A stretch of DNA of 54,679 nt from Acidobacteriota bacterium (GTDB lineage Bacteria > Acidobacteriota > Vicinamibacteria > Vicinamibacterales > UBA2999), in contig JAUSDY010000165.1 in the NCBI GenBank assembly GCA_030650395.1, positions 1 to 54,679 on the forward strand. The letters run 5' to 3'. The translations under genes and the position numbers were made by a program. Below are positions 24,849 through 32,464 of the stretch, piece after piece. Below the pieces are notes generated by a model. It was not told the origin of the DNA. It did no database searches and was given only the letters and a program-made list of their open reading frames with translations. How positions within the stretch are numbered: position 1 is the first letter of the stretch; every line of letters starts with the position of its first letter.

Positions 24849-25451
24849 ATGCACAATTCTGCCGATTCCGCATATGACTTTGGCTTGGTCAAGGTCGGCG
24901 TGACTGATAGCGACGTCGCAGCTCGCATTGCACAACTCCAAACAGGTAATCCTTACGAGCTCCGTTGCTTGGCAAGTTTCGAAACCCCGTGTGCACTAGA
25001 GGTGGAACACTTCGTACACCGAACACACGCGGCGGTTGAGATTGCTGCAAATCAGCTGAAGGCGGCCACAGGCGCGACGCATGGCATCGAGGGAGTCGTT
25101 CGCGTGAAGCATGTTCCAGCGACCATACGCTTCAGCGCTCAACGCGCACAGGCCGCGTTTCCAACTCTCGCTTCCCGTTGCTCTATCGAGGACGTGCATG
25201 GTCGATTCATTTGGAGAAAGGTGGCCCGACGGTCCCGCTTTGTTGCCGAGAACCAAAGGGCTAAGGAAACGGCCGCCATCGCCGAAGAGGTGGCAAATGC
25301 TGTCCTTGCCTCATCTGCGCAGCTGCAAGGATGGGCACTGCGAACCCAGGAGGCGGAACGTGTTCACGACGACTTTCTGCGCGCGATGCAGATCGTCAAT
25401 CGTCTTGCGGCTGATCTCGCAGACGGAACCAAAGGGCAAGATGCCATATAA
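24849..25451 (+). CDS. GIY-YIG (T5orf172-like) nuclease-domain protein, probably N-terminally truncated
   Basis: A 200-residue frame whose first 60 residues carry the middle of a GIY-YIG/T5orf172 domain: YDFGLVKVGVTDSDVAARIA, QLQTGNPYELRCLASF and EVEHFVHRTHA. The GIY strand that should precede is missing, so the start is probably lost. The remaining 130 residues are charged and helical with no recognised family. Its base composition is visibly poorer in GC than the flanks, suggesting recent arrival. The end overlaps the first possible start of the Xre antitoxin by 11 bases. Nuclease activity is doubtful without the first motif. Confidence 0.55.
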   Translation: MHNSADSAYDFGLVKVGVTDSDVAARIAQLQTGNPYELRCLASFETPCALEVEHFVHRTHAAVEIAANQLKAATGATHGIEGVVRVKHVPATIRFSAQRAQAAFPTLASRCSIEDVHGRFIWRKVARRSRFVAENQRAKETAAIAEEVANAVLASSAQLQGWALRTQEAERVHDDFLRAMQIVNRLAADLADGTKGQDAI

Positions 25452-25947
25452 TACATGGCAGGTTGCCCTTGAGGTTAGAGGAGGCTTTTTGCCCAAAGCG
25501 GCCATCGCGGAACCCCCAGTCGTTCAACAGCTGAGCCTGCTGAAACGTGTTCAAGAGATGCTCGGTGTTCACCGGTTGCGGTCCGACCAAGACCTCGTCA
25601 GGTTGGTCGAAGACCGCCTCGCTACGGGAGCAATCGCGGGGCTTCGTCGCTCAGGTCTGACCGACGATGAGATCTACTCGCTGATCGTCCCTCGGCGCAC
25701 GCTGACCCACCGTCGCGCGCGGCGCGAGTCCTTGAGCCGGGACGAATCGGATCGGGCCGTACGCCTCGCCCGTATTGCCGCGCTTGCCGAACACGTCTTC
25801 GGAGACAGCGGACGCGCGTGGCGCTGGCTCCGTGCGGCCAAGCGGCAGTTTAAGGATCGCAGCCCCCTGCAACTCACGGCTACTGAGGCCGGCGCGCGCC
25901 TCGTCGAAGAACTGTTGTACCGCATCGACGAGGGCATGGCGGCGTAA
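25441..25947 (+). CDS. Xre/MbcA/ParS-type antitoxin of a RES toxin
   Basis: A protein of 168 residues (or 152 from TTG 25489) of the DUF2384 antitoxin family. The N-terminal helical DNA-binding part includes SDQDLVRLVEDRLATGAIAG and LRRSGLTDDEIYSLIVPRRT. The C-terminal toxin-binding part has the typical AEHVFGDSGRAWRWLRAAKR and ends near ATEAGARLVEELLYRIDEGM. GAGGAGG stands four bases before TTG 25489, whereas ATG 25441 has only a weak site, so the shorter form may be real. The stop is followed directly by the toxin GTG. Confidence 0.85.
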   Translation: MPYNTWQVALEVRGGFLPKAAIAEPPVVQQLSLLKRVQEMLGVHRLRSDQDLVRLVEDRLATGAIAGLRRSGLTDDEIYSLIVPRRTLTHRRARRESLSRDESDRAVRLARIAALAEHVFGDSGRAWRWLRAAKRQFKDRSPLQLTATEAGARLVEELLYRIDEGMAA

Positions 25948-26397
25948 GTGTTTCTCTGGCGGATCAGCAACCATCTGTCCCTCGCGGGTGACGGAGCGTT
26001 GCGCACACCGGGACGGTGGCACACGCGCGGCCGGCGCGTCGTGTATTGCGCTCAGAATCCGGCCGCCGCGCTGCTTGAGATCCTGGTCCACTTCGAAATC
26101 GACATTCAGGACCTGCCCCTCCGGTACCGCTTGTTGAAAATCGAAGCGCCTGATGAGGTGCACATCGAGCGCGTGACTGTCGACCAACTGCCGGCGGACT
26201 GGCCGGAAAGAACCGAGCTGACGAGTGCGCTCGGTGACGGCTGGCTCACCAAGGGTTCAGCGGCACTCTTGAGCGTACCGTCGGCGATCGTTCCCGAGAC
26301 ATTCAATGTCCTGCTGAACCCCGCTCACCAGGACGCCAAGCGCATCGTGATCGTCCAGACTGGCGAGCACGCGATCGATCCTCGATTGCTCAAGTAG
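25948..26397 (+). CDS. RES-domain toxin (NAD-degrading or ADP-ribosylating family)
   Basis: A 149-residue RES-domain protein starting with GTG immediately after the antitoxin stop. The three family residues are visible: the Arg in LWRISNH, the Glu in ALLEILVHFE, and the Ser in KGSAALLSVPSAIV. GRWHTRGRRVVYCAQNPAAA is the conserved first core. Known members (ParT, MbcT, Res of Photorhabdus) consume NAD or modify nucleotide-metabolism enzymes by ADP-ribosylation. Together with the upstream gene this is a complete ParST/Res-Xre type II module. Nothing suggests decay. Confidence 0.9.
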   Translation: MFLWRISNHLSLAGDGALRTPGRWHTRGRRVVYCAQNPAAALLEILVHFEIDIQDLPLRYRLLKIEAPDEVHIERVTVDQLPADWPERTELTSALGDGWLTKGSAALLSVPSAIVPETFNVLLNPAHQDAKRIVIVQTGEHAIDPRLLK

Positions 26398-26454
26398 ACG
26401 GTGACGACGTCCGCTACTCTGAACTGCTGTTCCTTGAATCATTTCGCGGCGTAG

Positions 26455-29400
26455 TCAATGAAAATCGTGGGAATCAAACGCCGCCTGTTCGGACAAGCCA
26501 TCCAGTTTCGTCACGCGCTCCGCCTTGATCGACGTCACGCCGTCCTGGTTCTGCAGCACGCCCTCGACGAGGAGAAAAGACGACTCGACGATGGTGAGGC
26601 GATCGGTGGCGTAGAGGTCGGGCCGGATGATGATGTTCGAGATGCCGGTCTCGTCTTCCAACGTGAGAAAGACGAACCCTTTCGCGGTGCCGGGGCGCTG
26701 GCGCGTGATCACCATGCCGGCGGTGCGCACGCGGCGGCCGGCGCGCGCCTTCGGCAAGTCGATCGCCGGTAGCACGCCGCGCATCGCCAACTCGTGACGG
26801 CGGAAGGTCAGCGGATGCGGGCCGGCGGTAAGGCCGGTGCCAGAATAGTCGGCTACCAGTCTTTCCGAGATGTTCATTTCGGGAAGAGGCGACTCGTTTG
26901 TGCCTTCTGCCTTTTGCCTTCTGCCTTCCGTCTCTTCGAAGAGCTCGCCCGCGGGACGGACCGCGCGTTCGATCTGCCACAACGCTGAACGGCGATCGTG
27001 TCCCAGCGAGTTGAGCGCGCCGACTTCGGCGAGCGTCGCGATTTCGTCACGGCGCAGGCCGGTACGGCGGATCAGCTCGTCGATCGTGCCGAACCGTTGC
27101 AAAGAACGCTCAGGCTCAACCTTCCATTCGTTCGAGCACACGTTGCAAAAGAGGGCTTGAGGACTTGAGGGCTTGAGGGCTTGGACGGCTTCAATCAGCG
27201 TCGGATCATCGCATCCGCATTTGGGACACCGCGGTTCGCTTTCTGCCTTTTGCCTTTTGCCTTCTGCCTTGGCAATGGCCTGTCCTTTTTCTTCGCGCAG
27301 GCCCCGCACATAACGCAGGCCGACGCGAATCGAGCCGTCGGCTTCGACCGTGCAATCCCAGTCGGACACCTGCACGTCGATCGATCCGAACCGCACGCCG
27401 CGCCGCTGCGCGTCTTTCACCAGCGTGGCCGGATGGTAAAACCCCATCGGCTGGTTGTTGAGCAGCGCCGTATAGAACGCCGCCGGGTAATGCGCCTTGA
27501 AGTACGCGCTCGCGTAGGCCAGCAGCGCGAAGCTCGCCGCGTGCGACTCGGGGAATCCGTAGAGCGCAAACGAGGTGATCGCGAGCACGATGCGATCGGC
27601 CGCGTCGCCGGTGATGCCGTTCTTCGCCATGCCCTCGCGCAGCAGGCCTTCGAGCTGCTTCATGCGCTTCTCGGATCGCTTGAACCCCATCGCGCGCCGC
27701 AGGTCTTCGGCCTGACCGCCGGTGAACCCGGCGACCACCATCGCCATCCGCAGCAACTGTTCCTGGAACAACGGCACGCCGAGCGTCCGCTTCAGGATCG
27801 GCTCGAGCAGCGGATGATCGTACACGACTTCTTCGCGCCCGGCGCGGCGATTGAGATAGGGATGCACCATCTGCCCGACGATCGGGCCCGGGCGGATGAT
27901 CGCGACCTCGACGACGAGATCGTAGAAGTGCTCGGGCTGCATGCGCGGCAACGTCGCCATCTGCGCGCGCGATTCGACCTGGAACACGCCCACGGTGTCG
28001 GCCGCGCACAGCATGCGATAAACCTCGGGGTCATCCGGTGGAAGAGACGCAAGACTGACCCCTCGCTGACGGGAGGGCATAAAAGCCGCGTCGGGAGAAT
28101 GATCATTGTCGGGAGCCTGACTGTTGTCGGGAGAGTGCTGCTTGTCGGGAAATGCCTGACGCGAATTTCCCCGACCCGTAATGTCCTCCCGACCCGTCGT
28201 TTCCTCCCGACCCAGAGCACCCTCCCGACCGAAAGTTCCCTCCCGACTGTTTATAAGATGAATGGTGTCCTGTAACACCGCCATCATGCCAAGGCCGAGC
28301 AGATCGACCTTGATGATGCCCATGTCGGCGCAGTCTTCCTTGTCCCACTGCACCACGACGCGGCCGGGCATGCTGGCATTCTCGAGTGGCACCACCGACG
28401 ACAGGTCGCCCTGGCACACCACCATGCCGCCCGAATGCTGGCCGAGGTGGCGCGGCAGGTCCTGCATTTGCCGCCACAGCTCGGCGAAATGCTTCACGCG
28501 CGGGGCGTCGCCGGCCATGCCGACCTCGGCGAGCCGCCTGGCCAGCGTGTCGTCGGGATCGATGTACTCGAACTGGTGCATCACCTTGGCCAGTCGATCG
28601 ATCTGGACCTCGTCGAGATCGAGCGCCTTGCCAACCTCGCGCGCCGCGCTCTTGCCGCGATAGGTGATGACGTTGGCCGTCATGGCGGCGCCGTGCTGCC
28701 CGTACTTCTGGTAGACGTGCTGGATCACGCGCTCGCGGCGATCGCCGCTCGGCAGATCGAGATCGATGTCGGGCCACTCGCCGCGCTCTTCCGACAGGAA
28801 CCGCTCGAACAGCAGCTCCATGCCCACCGGATCCACGGCGGTGATGCCGAGGCTGTAGCACACGGCGCTGTTGGCGGCCGAGCCGCGGCCCTGCACCAGG
28901 ATGTCCTGCTGCCGGCAGAAATTGACGATGTCCCAGACGATCAGGAAGTAGCCGGCGAGCTCGAGCTTGTCGATCAGATCGAGCTCGCGTGTCACCTGCA
29001 CGCGCGCCTTGTCGTGATACGGCCGGTAGCGATCGCGCGCGCCGACTTCGGTGATCTTGCGGAGGAACGAGGTCTCGCTCTCGCCATCGGGCACCGGGTA
29101 TTTCGGAAAGCGATAGCCCAGGTCGCGCATGCTGAACTGCAGGCGATCGGCCAGCTCGCGCGTGGCATGCACGGCTGCGGGGCGATCGGCAAACAGCCGC
29201 GCCATTTGCGCGGGCGGCTTCAGGTAGCGCTCGGCATTGGCCGCCAGCCGGCGCCCGGCGAGGTGCAGCGGGATGTGCTCGCGAATCGAGGTCAGCACGT
29301 CGAACAGCGGCCGCTCCTCAGGCGTGGCAAAGCCGACGCCGCCGGTGGCAACCACCGGCACGCGAAACGCATCGGCCAGGCAGGCGAGCGTGTCGTTGTC

Positions 29401-29958
29401 GTCTTCCTGGTCGCGATGCAGGTGGCGCTGCAGCTCGACGTAAGTATTATCGCGGCCGAAGGTGCCGACGATGCGATCGAGCAGGCCGCCGACCCCGTAG
29501 CGCTCGGCATGCAGCAGCGGCCGGCCCGGCATGGCGACGAGTCCCGTGGTGTAGCCGTCCATCTCCGCGAGCGTGAGCGCGCCCTCCCCCTTCGGCGCGC
29601 GCAGCTTCATGCACGAGATCAAGCGACAGAGATTGCGCCAGCCTTCCTGGGATGACACTAAAACTGGTAGAGAAAAGGCAGAAGGCAAAAGGCAAAAGGC
29701 AAAACTACGGCCACGCTTTTCTGCATTCTGCCTTCTGCCTTCTGCATTCACTTCGATCGTGAGTTCGGCGCCGATGAGCGGGCGGAGGCCGGCGGCGAGG
29801 GCGGCTTTATGGAAGCGAGGCGCGCCCGACACGCCGTCGCGATCGAGCAGCGCTACCGCCGGATAGCCGAGCAGGGCCGCGCGATCGACCAGTGTCTCGG
29901 GCACCGACGCCGCGCGCAAAAAACTGAACGCTGAAGAAGCATGGAGCTCGATATACAC
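26455..29958 (-). CDS. dnaE2: Error-prone DNA polymerase DnaE2 (ImuC)
   Basis: A 1167-residue C-family polymerase: PHP domain (start to about 250), palm with the catalytic acidic cluster EWPDIDLDLPSG, thumb/fingers, helix-hairpin-helix and a C-terminal OB fold (RVRTAGMVITRQRPGTAKGF). It performs translesion synthesis with ImuA and ImuB. The first PHP metal motif is degenerate (LHASSAFSF in place of HxHxxxS). Translation starts at GTG 29958. Compared with the family, the chain carries five extra low-complexity segments that map onto DNA repeats: 26900-26930, 27150-27185, 27238-27272, 28065-28250 and 29667-29750. All keep the frame. The gene is longer than usual because of them; the catalytic blocks remain continuous. 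Confidence 0.95.
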   Translation of the reverse strand: MYIELHASSAFSFLRAASVPETLVDRAALLGYPAVALLDRDGVSGAPRFHKAALAAGLRPLIGAELTIEVNAEGRRQNAEKRGRSFAFCLLPSAFSLPVLVSSQEGWRNLCRLISCMKLRAPKGEGALTLAEMDGYTTGLVAMPGRPLLHAERYGVGGLLDRIVGTFGRDNTYVELQRHLHRDQEDDNDTLACLADAFRVPVVATGGVGFATPEERPLFDVLTSIREHIPLHLAGRRLAANAERYLKPPAQMARLFADRPAAVHATRELADRLQFSMRDLGYRFPKYPVPDGESETSFLRKITEVGARDRYRPYHDKARVQVTRELDLIDKLELAGYFLIVWDIVNFCRQQDILVQGRGSAANSAVCYSLGITAVDPVGMELLFERFLSEERGEWPDIDLDLPSGDRRERVIQHVYQKYGQHGAAMTANVITYRGKSAAREVGKALDLDEVQIDRLAKVMHQFEYIDPDDTLARRLAEVGMAGDAPRVKHFAELWRQMQDLPRHLGQHSGGMVVCQGDLSSVVPLENASMPGRVVVQWDKEDCADMGIIKVDLLGLGMMAVLQDTIHLINSREGTFGREGALGREETTGREDITGRGNSRQAFPDKQHSPDNSQAPDNDHSPDAAFMPSRQRGVSLASLPPDDPEVYRMLCAADTVGVFQVESRAQMATLPRMQPEHFYDLVVEVAIIRPGPIVGQMVHPYLNRRAGREEVVYDHPLLEPILKRTLGVPLFQEQLLRMAMVVAGFTGGQAEDLRRAMGFKRSEKRMKQLEGLLREGMAKNGITGDAADRIVLAITSFALYGFPESHAASFALLAYASAYFKAHYPAAFYTALLNNQPMGFYHPATLVKDAQRRGVRFGSIDVQVSDWDCTVEADGSIRVGLRYVRGLREEKGQAIAKAEGKRQKAESEPRCPKCGCDDPTLIEAVQALKPSSPQALFCNVCSNEWKVEPERSLQRFGTIDELIRRTGLRRDEIATLAEVGALNSLGHDRRSALWQIERAVRPAGELFEETEGRRQKAEGTNESPLPEMNISERLVADYSGTGLTAGPHPLTFRRHELAMRGVLPAIDLPKARAGRRVRTAGMVITRQRPGTAKGFVFLTLEDETGISNIIIRPDLYATDRLTIVESSFLLVEGVLQNQDGVTSIKAERVTKLDGLSEQAAFDSHDFH
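26900..26930 (-). repeat. In-frame GCCTTCT/GCCTTTT heptamers in dnaE2 (site 1)
   Basis: About four 7-base units GCCTTCT, GCCTTTT, GCCTTCT, GCCTTCC are read on the minus strand as EGRRQKAEG just before the OB-fold region. Confidence 0.8.
27150..27185 (-). repeat. In-frame GGCTTGAG-type units in dnaE2 (site 2)
   Basis: Four units of 8 bases around GGCTTGAG encode VQALKPSSPQALF. The insert lies within a small cysteine pair region (CPKCGC and CNVCSNEW) and splits it. The same unit recurs at 6549-6597. Confidence 0.75.
27238..27272 (-). repeat. In-frame GCCTTTT/GCCTTCT heptamers in dnaE2 (site 3)
   Basis: About four heptamers encode AKAEGKRQKAE. Only about 55 bases separate it from site 2. Confidence 0.8.
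28065..28250. repeat. 18-bp repeat array with opposed arms inside dnaE2
   Basis: CGGGAG cores begin at 28070, 28092, 28110, 28128 and 28146, then the orientation flips and CCGAC cores begin at 28171, 28189, 28207, 28225 and 28243. All right-arm steps are exactly 18 bases; three of the left steps are 18 and one is 22. The product has a matching six-residue period, GREGAL/GREETT/GREDIT, then PDKQHS/PDNSQA/PDNDHS. It sits between the polymerase core block ending LINSREG and the segment SLASLPPDDPEVYRMLCAAD. Confidence 0.9.
29667..29750. repeat. Heptamer array with opposed arms inside dnaE2 PHP domain
   Basis: The left arm carries AAGGCAG/AAGGCAA units (about four), the right arm CTGCCTT/CTGCATT units (about four), separated by GACTACGGCCACG-like sequence. 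In protein it gives AEGRRQNAEKRGRSFAFCLL and PSAFS, an interruption of the PHP domain after GAELTIEV. Confidence 0.85.
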
Positions 29959-29960
29959 AA

Positions 29961-30052
29961 AACCAGGAGACTTAAAACAGGAGGCCAGGCGATCAGGAGG
30001 TATTTTTTAAAATGCCTTTAAAAATAAAACTCCTGACCTCCTGGTCTCTTGT
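29961..30052. repeat. Opposed-arm CAGGAGG repeat between imuB and dnaE2
   Basis: The left arm contains CCAGGAG, CAGGAGG, CCAGG and CAGGAGG; the right arm CTCCTGA, CCTCCTGG and TCTC. The AT-rich loop TATTTTTTAAAATG...TAAAAATAAAA is itself partly palindromic. It fills the whole 96-base gap, so dnaE2 transcription from imuB must cross a strong potential hairpin. Confidence 0.75.
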
Positions 30053-30054
30053 TA

Positions 30055-31530
30055 TTAATCCACTACGCCTTCCAGGAACCACTGCCCGACGCCGCGTTCG
30101 ACGACCAGGCGGTAGATGGTGCCGTCGGCCATCGCCACGTCCCATTCGTCGCGGTCCCAGGCCTGCCCTGCTTCCCACCATTCACCCGACGTGCGCCATG
30201 GGCCGGCCGCTTGGAGAATTGCGCCGCTACTAAACCCTTGGCGCTCGACCTGAACACGAACAGGCCTTCCCTCGGTTACCACCACACGGGCGGGGACGGG
30301 AAACCTGAACCTGCGGAGTGAAGAGTTCAGAGTTAAGAGTTCAGAGGCTAAAACGCCAGCGGTTCTTAACTCTGCACTCTGAACTCGAAACTCTTTCATT
30401 TCAAAGGCTCCTGGCCGCCAGGTATCTACCAACTGCGGGGAGCCGACGTGTCCGTGTCCCATCAGGGCCGTGAGCCGCGCGATCAATGTCGACACCTGTT
30501 CCACCGCCGGCTGCGCGCGCGCGAGCAGCGTCCACTGCACGACGCGGCCGGGCGTCGGCTCGATCAACACCCGCACGGTGTCGATCGGCGCGTCGGGCGG
30601 ATGCGTCTCGAGGTCGAGCAGGATCAGCGTGCGCAACGTCTTGGGATCGCGCATCGGCGCCGGCAGCTGCAGCGTCCGCGTGAACACCGCCTTGGTGGTG
30701 AGCCGCAGCGAAGTCAACAGCACGGAGGCGCCGCGATCGGCGCGCTCCAGCCGTTCCGACAACGGCTCGAGCAACCGCGCCAGCACGAACGACAGTGGCT
30801 CGAGCCCTTCGATCGGCCATTCGAGCTCGAGCGCGGCTTCAAACGGCACCTCGTCGACCCACGGCACCATTGGCCGGGCATCTTCGCCGCGCGCGACGGC
30901 CTGCCACTGCACGCCGCGATCGCCGAGCCGCTCGAACACCTCGGGACCCGGCAGCGCGGCAAGCGCGCCAAGCGTGCGGATGCCCCACTTGGTCAGGATG
31001 TCGAGTTGGCGATTCTCTCCAACACGGCGCTTGCCCCGGCTCGCTTGATGGGTATGGCGAGGATGATTCCATCCGCCGTCGGCCTTCTGCCTTGTGCCTT
31101 CTGCCTTCTGCCTTGTCTCGGGCTCGGTTTCGACACCCAGGAGCTCGAATGCATCGAGTACCGACACGCCGAGAGGCGCGAGCGCGTGCGCTTCTTTGCC
31201 AGGCTCGACCACGGTGAGGCCGGGGCGGCCTAATGCGAGCAGGGCCGCGGCGGTTTGCGTGGACGCGATCGCCACGCGAGGCTGCATTTCATGACGGGAG
31301 GGCACTTCTTGTCGGGAGGGCACCTCTTGACGGGAGGGCATTTCTTGTCGGGAATTCAATGCCTCACTCAGATGCTCCCCGAGTTCCCGCGCGGTGCCAA
31401 ACAGGCGCGACAGGCCGCTGGCATCGAGCAGCACCAGCGGGCCGACCTGTTCGAAGCGCGGCGTAAACGCGCGCGCCACGCCGACCAGCGCCGCCACCGG
31501 AGTGGACGGGGAATATAACGCGGCAAACAC
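30055..31530 (-). CDS. imuB: ImuB, Y-family polymerase-like mutasome protein
   Basis: A 491-residue DinB/UmuC-like protein lacking the usual polymerase catalytic start; it opens FAALYSPSTPVAALVGVARA, then LLDASGLSRLFGTARELGEH. The helix-hairpin-helix and little-finger parts include TKWGIRTLGALAALPGPEVF and WPIEGLEPLSFVLARLLEPL. ImuB is the catalytically dead adaptor that links DnaE2 to the sliding clamp. It starts with GTG 31530, two bases after the imuA stop (TGATCGTG), so the genes are coupled. Three repeat insertions keep the frame: 30321-30397, 31083-31118 and 31290-31360. Confidence 0.9.
   Translation of the reverse strand: MFAALYSPSTPVAALVGVARAFTPRFEQVGPLVLLDASGLSRLFGTARELGEHLSEALNSRQEMPSRQEVPSRQEVPSRHEMQPRVAIASTQTAAALLALGRPGLTVVEPGKEAHALAPLGVSVLDAFELLGVETEPETRQKAEGTRQKADGGWNHPRHTHQASRGKRRVGENRQLDILTKWGIRTLGALAALPGPEVFERLGDRGVQWQAVARGEDARPMVPWVDEVPFEAALELEWPIEGLEPLSFVLARLLEPLSERLERADRGASVLLTSLRLTTKAVFTRTLQLPAPMRDPKTLRTLILLDLETHPPDAPIDTVRVLIEPTPGRVVQWTLLARAQPAVEQVSTLIARLTALMGHGHVGSPQLVDTWRPGAFEMKEFRVQSAELRTAGVLASELLTLNSSLRRFRFPVPARVVVTEGRPVRVQVERQGFSSGAILQAAGPWRTSGEWWEAGQAWDRDEWDVAMADGTIYRLVVERGVGQWFLEGVVD
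30321..30397. repeat. Opposed-arm GAGTTCA heptamer array in imuB
   Basis: The left arm reads GAGTTCAGAGTTAAGAGTTC; about 25 bases later the right arm reads TTAACTC, TGCACTC, TGAACTC, GAAACTC. It encodes FEMKEFRVQSAELRTAG...SELLTLNSSL near the C-terminal third. Confidence 0.85.
31083..31118 (-). repeat. GCCTTCT heptamers in imuB
   Basis: Four to five units (GCCTTCT, GCCTTGT, GCCTTCT, GCCTTCT, GCCTTGT) encode TRQKAEGTRQKADG, a repeat visible in the protein as well. Confidence 0.8.
31290..31360 (-). repeat. 18-bp array in imuB
   Basis: Four cores CGGGA begin at 31295, 31313, 31331 and 31349, exactly 18 bases apart. Units differ at one or two positions (CACTTCTTGT, CACCTCTTGA, CATTTCTTGT). They encode the six-residue repeat SRQEVP. 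Confidence 0.92.
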
Positions 31531-31532
31531 GA

Positions 31533-32402
31533 TCAGCCCGCGTTGATGAGGGCGGTTTCAAAGCCCACGTGCCGAACCTGCGACGATCGCGCCGCGCTGA
31601 TGCCCGCGCTCGTGCGCACGCCACCTAGTCTTCGCGTCCGATCGTGATTGCCCTTCCACAGAACCTGACGGGAGGCACTGCTTGTCGGGAGGGCATCACT
31701 TGTCGGGAGGGCACTGCCCGTCGGGAGGGCACTTCTTGTCGGGTTTTCACCGCCAAGAACAATCGATTTCCCCCCGCTGCTACGCGCGACAGGGATGGCG
31801 GCGAGAATCAGCACCGCGGTAGCGCTGCCTTCGATGGCGCGCTCGATGCGGAACCAGGTGGCAGCGGGCAACCGGCGTAGCGCGTTGGCGGGCACGTCGA
31901 TCAAATCGATCACCACCAACGTGCACACGCCCGACTGCACGACGAGATTGAGCGACTTCAGCGCGCGATCGATCACGCGCTCCACGAACGTGCCGGGCCC
32001 GCCCACCGCGCGCACGCCCGGCAGCCACGCCGGATCGACGGCGCCCGAGGTTTTCGAGACCGCCTGGCCGCGCACCCACAGCAGGCGCGCGAGATCGATC
32101 CCGCAGGCCGCCGCCGTCGGCGGATCGAACCGATCGAAGGTGTCGACGAGCGCGACGTATTCGCCACGCCGCGTGGCGGCGGCCATCGCGGCCCATGCCA
32201 GGCTGGTGCGCCCCGATGACGCCGGGCCCACCACTTCGGACACGTGCCCGCGCGGCAGCCCGCCGGCTAATCCGCGATCGAGCGCCTCGACGCCAAGCGG
32301 CGACACGGCATCTTCACCCGGGCATTCGGGAAGCGCAGAGGTCAGGGTGCGGTCGAGCTTTCGATCTCGAAGAAGGGCTTCCACGGTGGCGCGAGCGGCC
32401 AT
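31533..32402 (-). CDS. imuA: ImuA, RecA-like mutasome protein
   Basis: A 289-residue protein with a RecA/SulA-type core: GLAGGLPRGHVSEVVGPASS contains a Walker A (GPASSGRTS, about residues 59-67), then YVALVDTFDRFDP and the Walker-B-like CTLVVIDLIDVP. ImuA is needed with ImuB and DnaE2 for damage-induced mutagenesis. GAGGTGATTT precedes ATG 32402. The last 80 residues include an in-frame 18-bp array (31664-31745) that encodes SALPTG/SALPTS/DALPTS. It is the first gene of the imuA-imuB-dnaE2 unit. Confidence 0.87.
   Translation of the reverse strand: MAARATVEALLRDRKLDRTLTSALPECPGEDAVSPLGVEALDRGLAGGLPRGHVSEVVGPASSGRTSLAWAAMAAATRRGEYVALVDTFDRFDPPTAAACGIDLARLLWVRGQAVSKTSGAVDPAWLPGVRAVGGPGTFVERVIDRALKSLNLVVQSGVCTLVVIDLIDVPANALRRLPAATWFRIERAIEGSATAVLILAAIPVARSSGGKSIVLGGENPTRSALPTGSALPTSDALPTSSASRQVLWKGNHDRTRRLGGVRTSAGISAARSSQVRHVGFETALINAG
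31664..31745 (-). repeat. 18-bp array in imuA
   Basis: Cores CGGG begin at 31669, 31686, 31704, 31722 and 31740. Steps are 17, 18, 18 and 18; the single 17 reflects one missing G in the first unit. The open reading frame survives across it. Confidence 0.9.
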
Positions 32403-32414
32403 AAATCACCTCTA

Positions 32415-32456
32415 TTCGCTTAACTTTCGCCTATTATACCGATCAAAAAGCGAAAG
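32415..32456 (-). promoter_or_regulatory. Promoter and possible SOS-type operator of imuA-imuB-dnaE2
   Basis: On the minus strand a perfect -10 TATAAT (32438-32433) lies about 30 bases before ATG 32402, with TTTACT as a fair -35 at 16-base spacing. Inverted heptamers GCGAAAG (32450-32456) and CTTTCGC (32424-32430) flank the -10, and a further TTCGC lies at 32415-32419 as a direct repeat. A LexA-type repressor site is plausible by position, but the motif is not one of the well-known LexA boxes. Confidence 0.65.
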
Positions 32457-32464
32457 TAAAGGGC

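Noticed and set aside
25111-25440. Start of the Xre-type antitoxin at 25111
   Set aside because: The first 110 residues overlap the GIY-YIG-like gene in another frame and do not resemble the family; homology begins after 25489.
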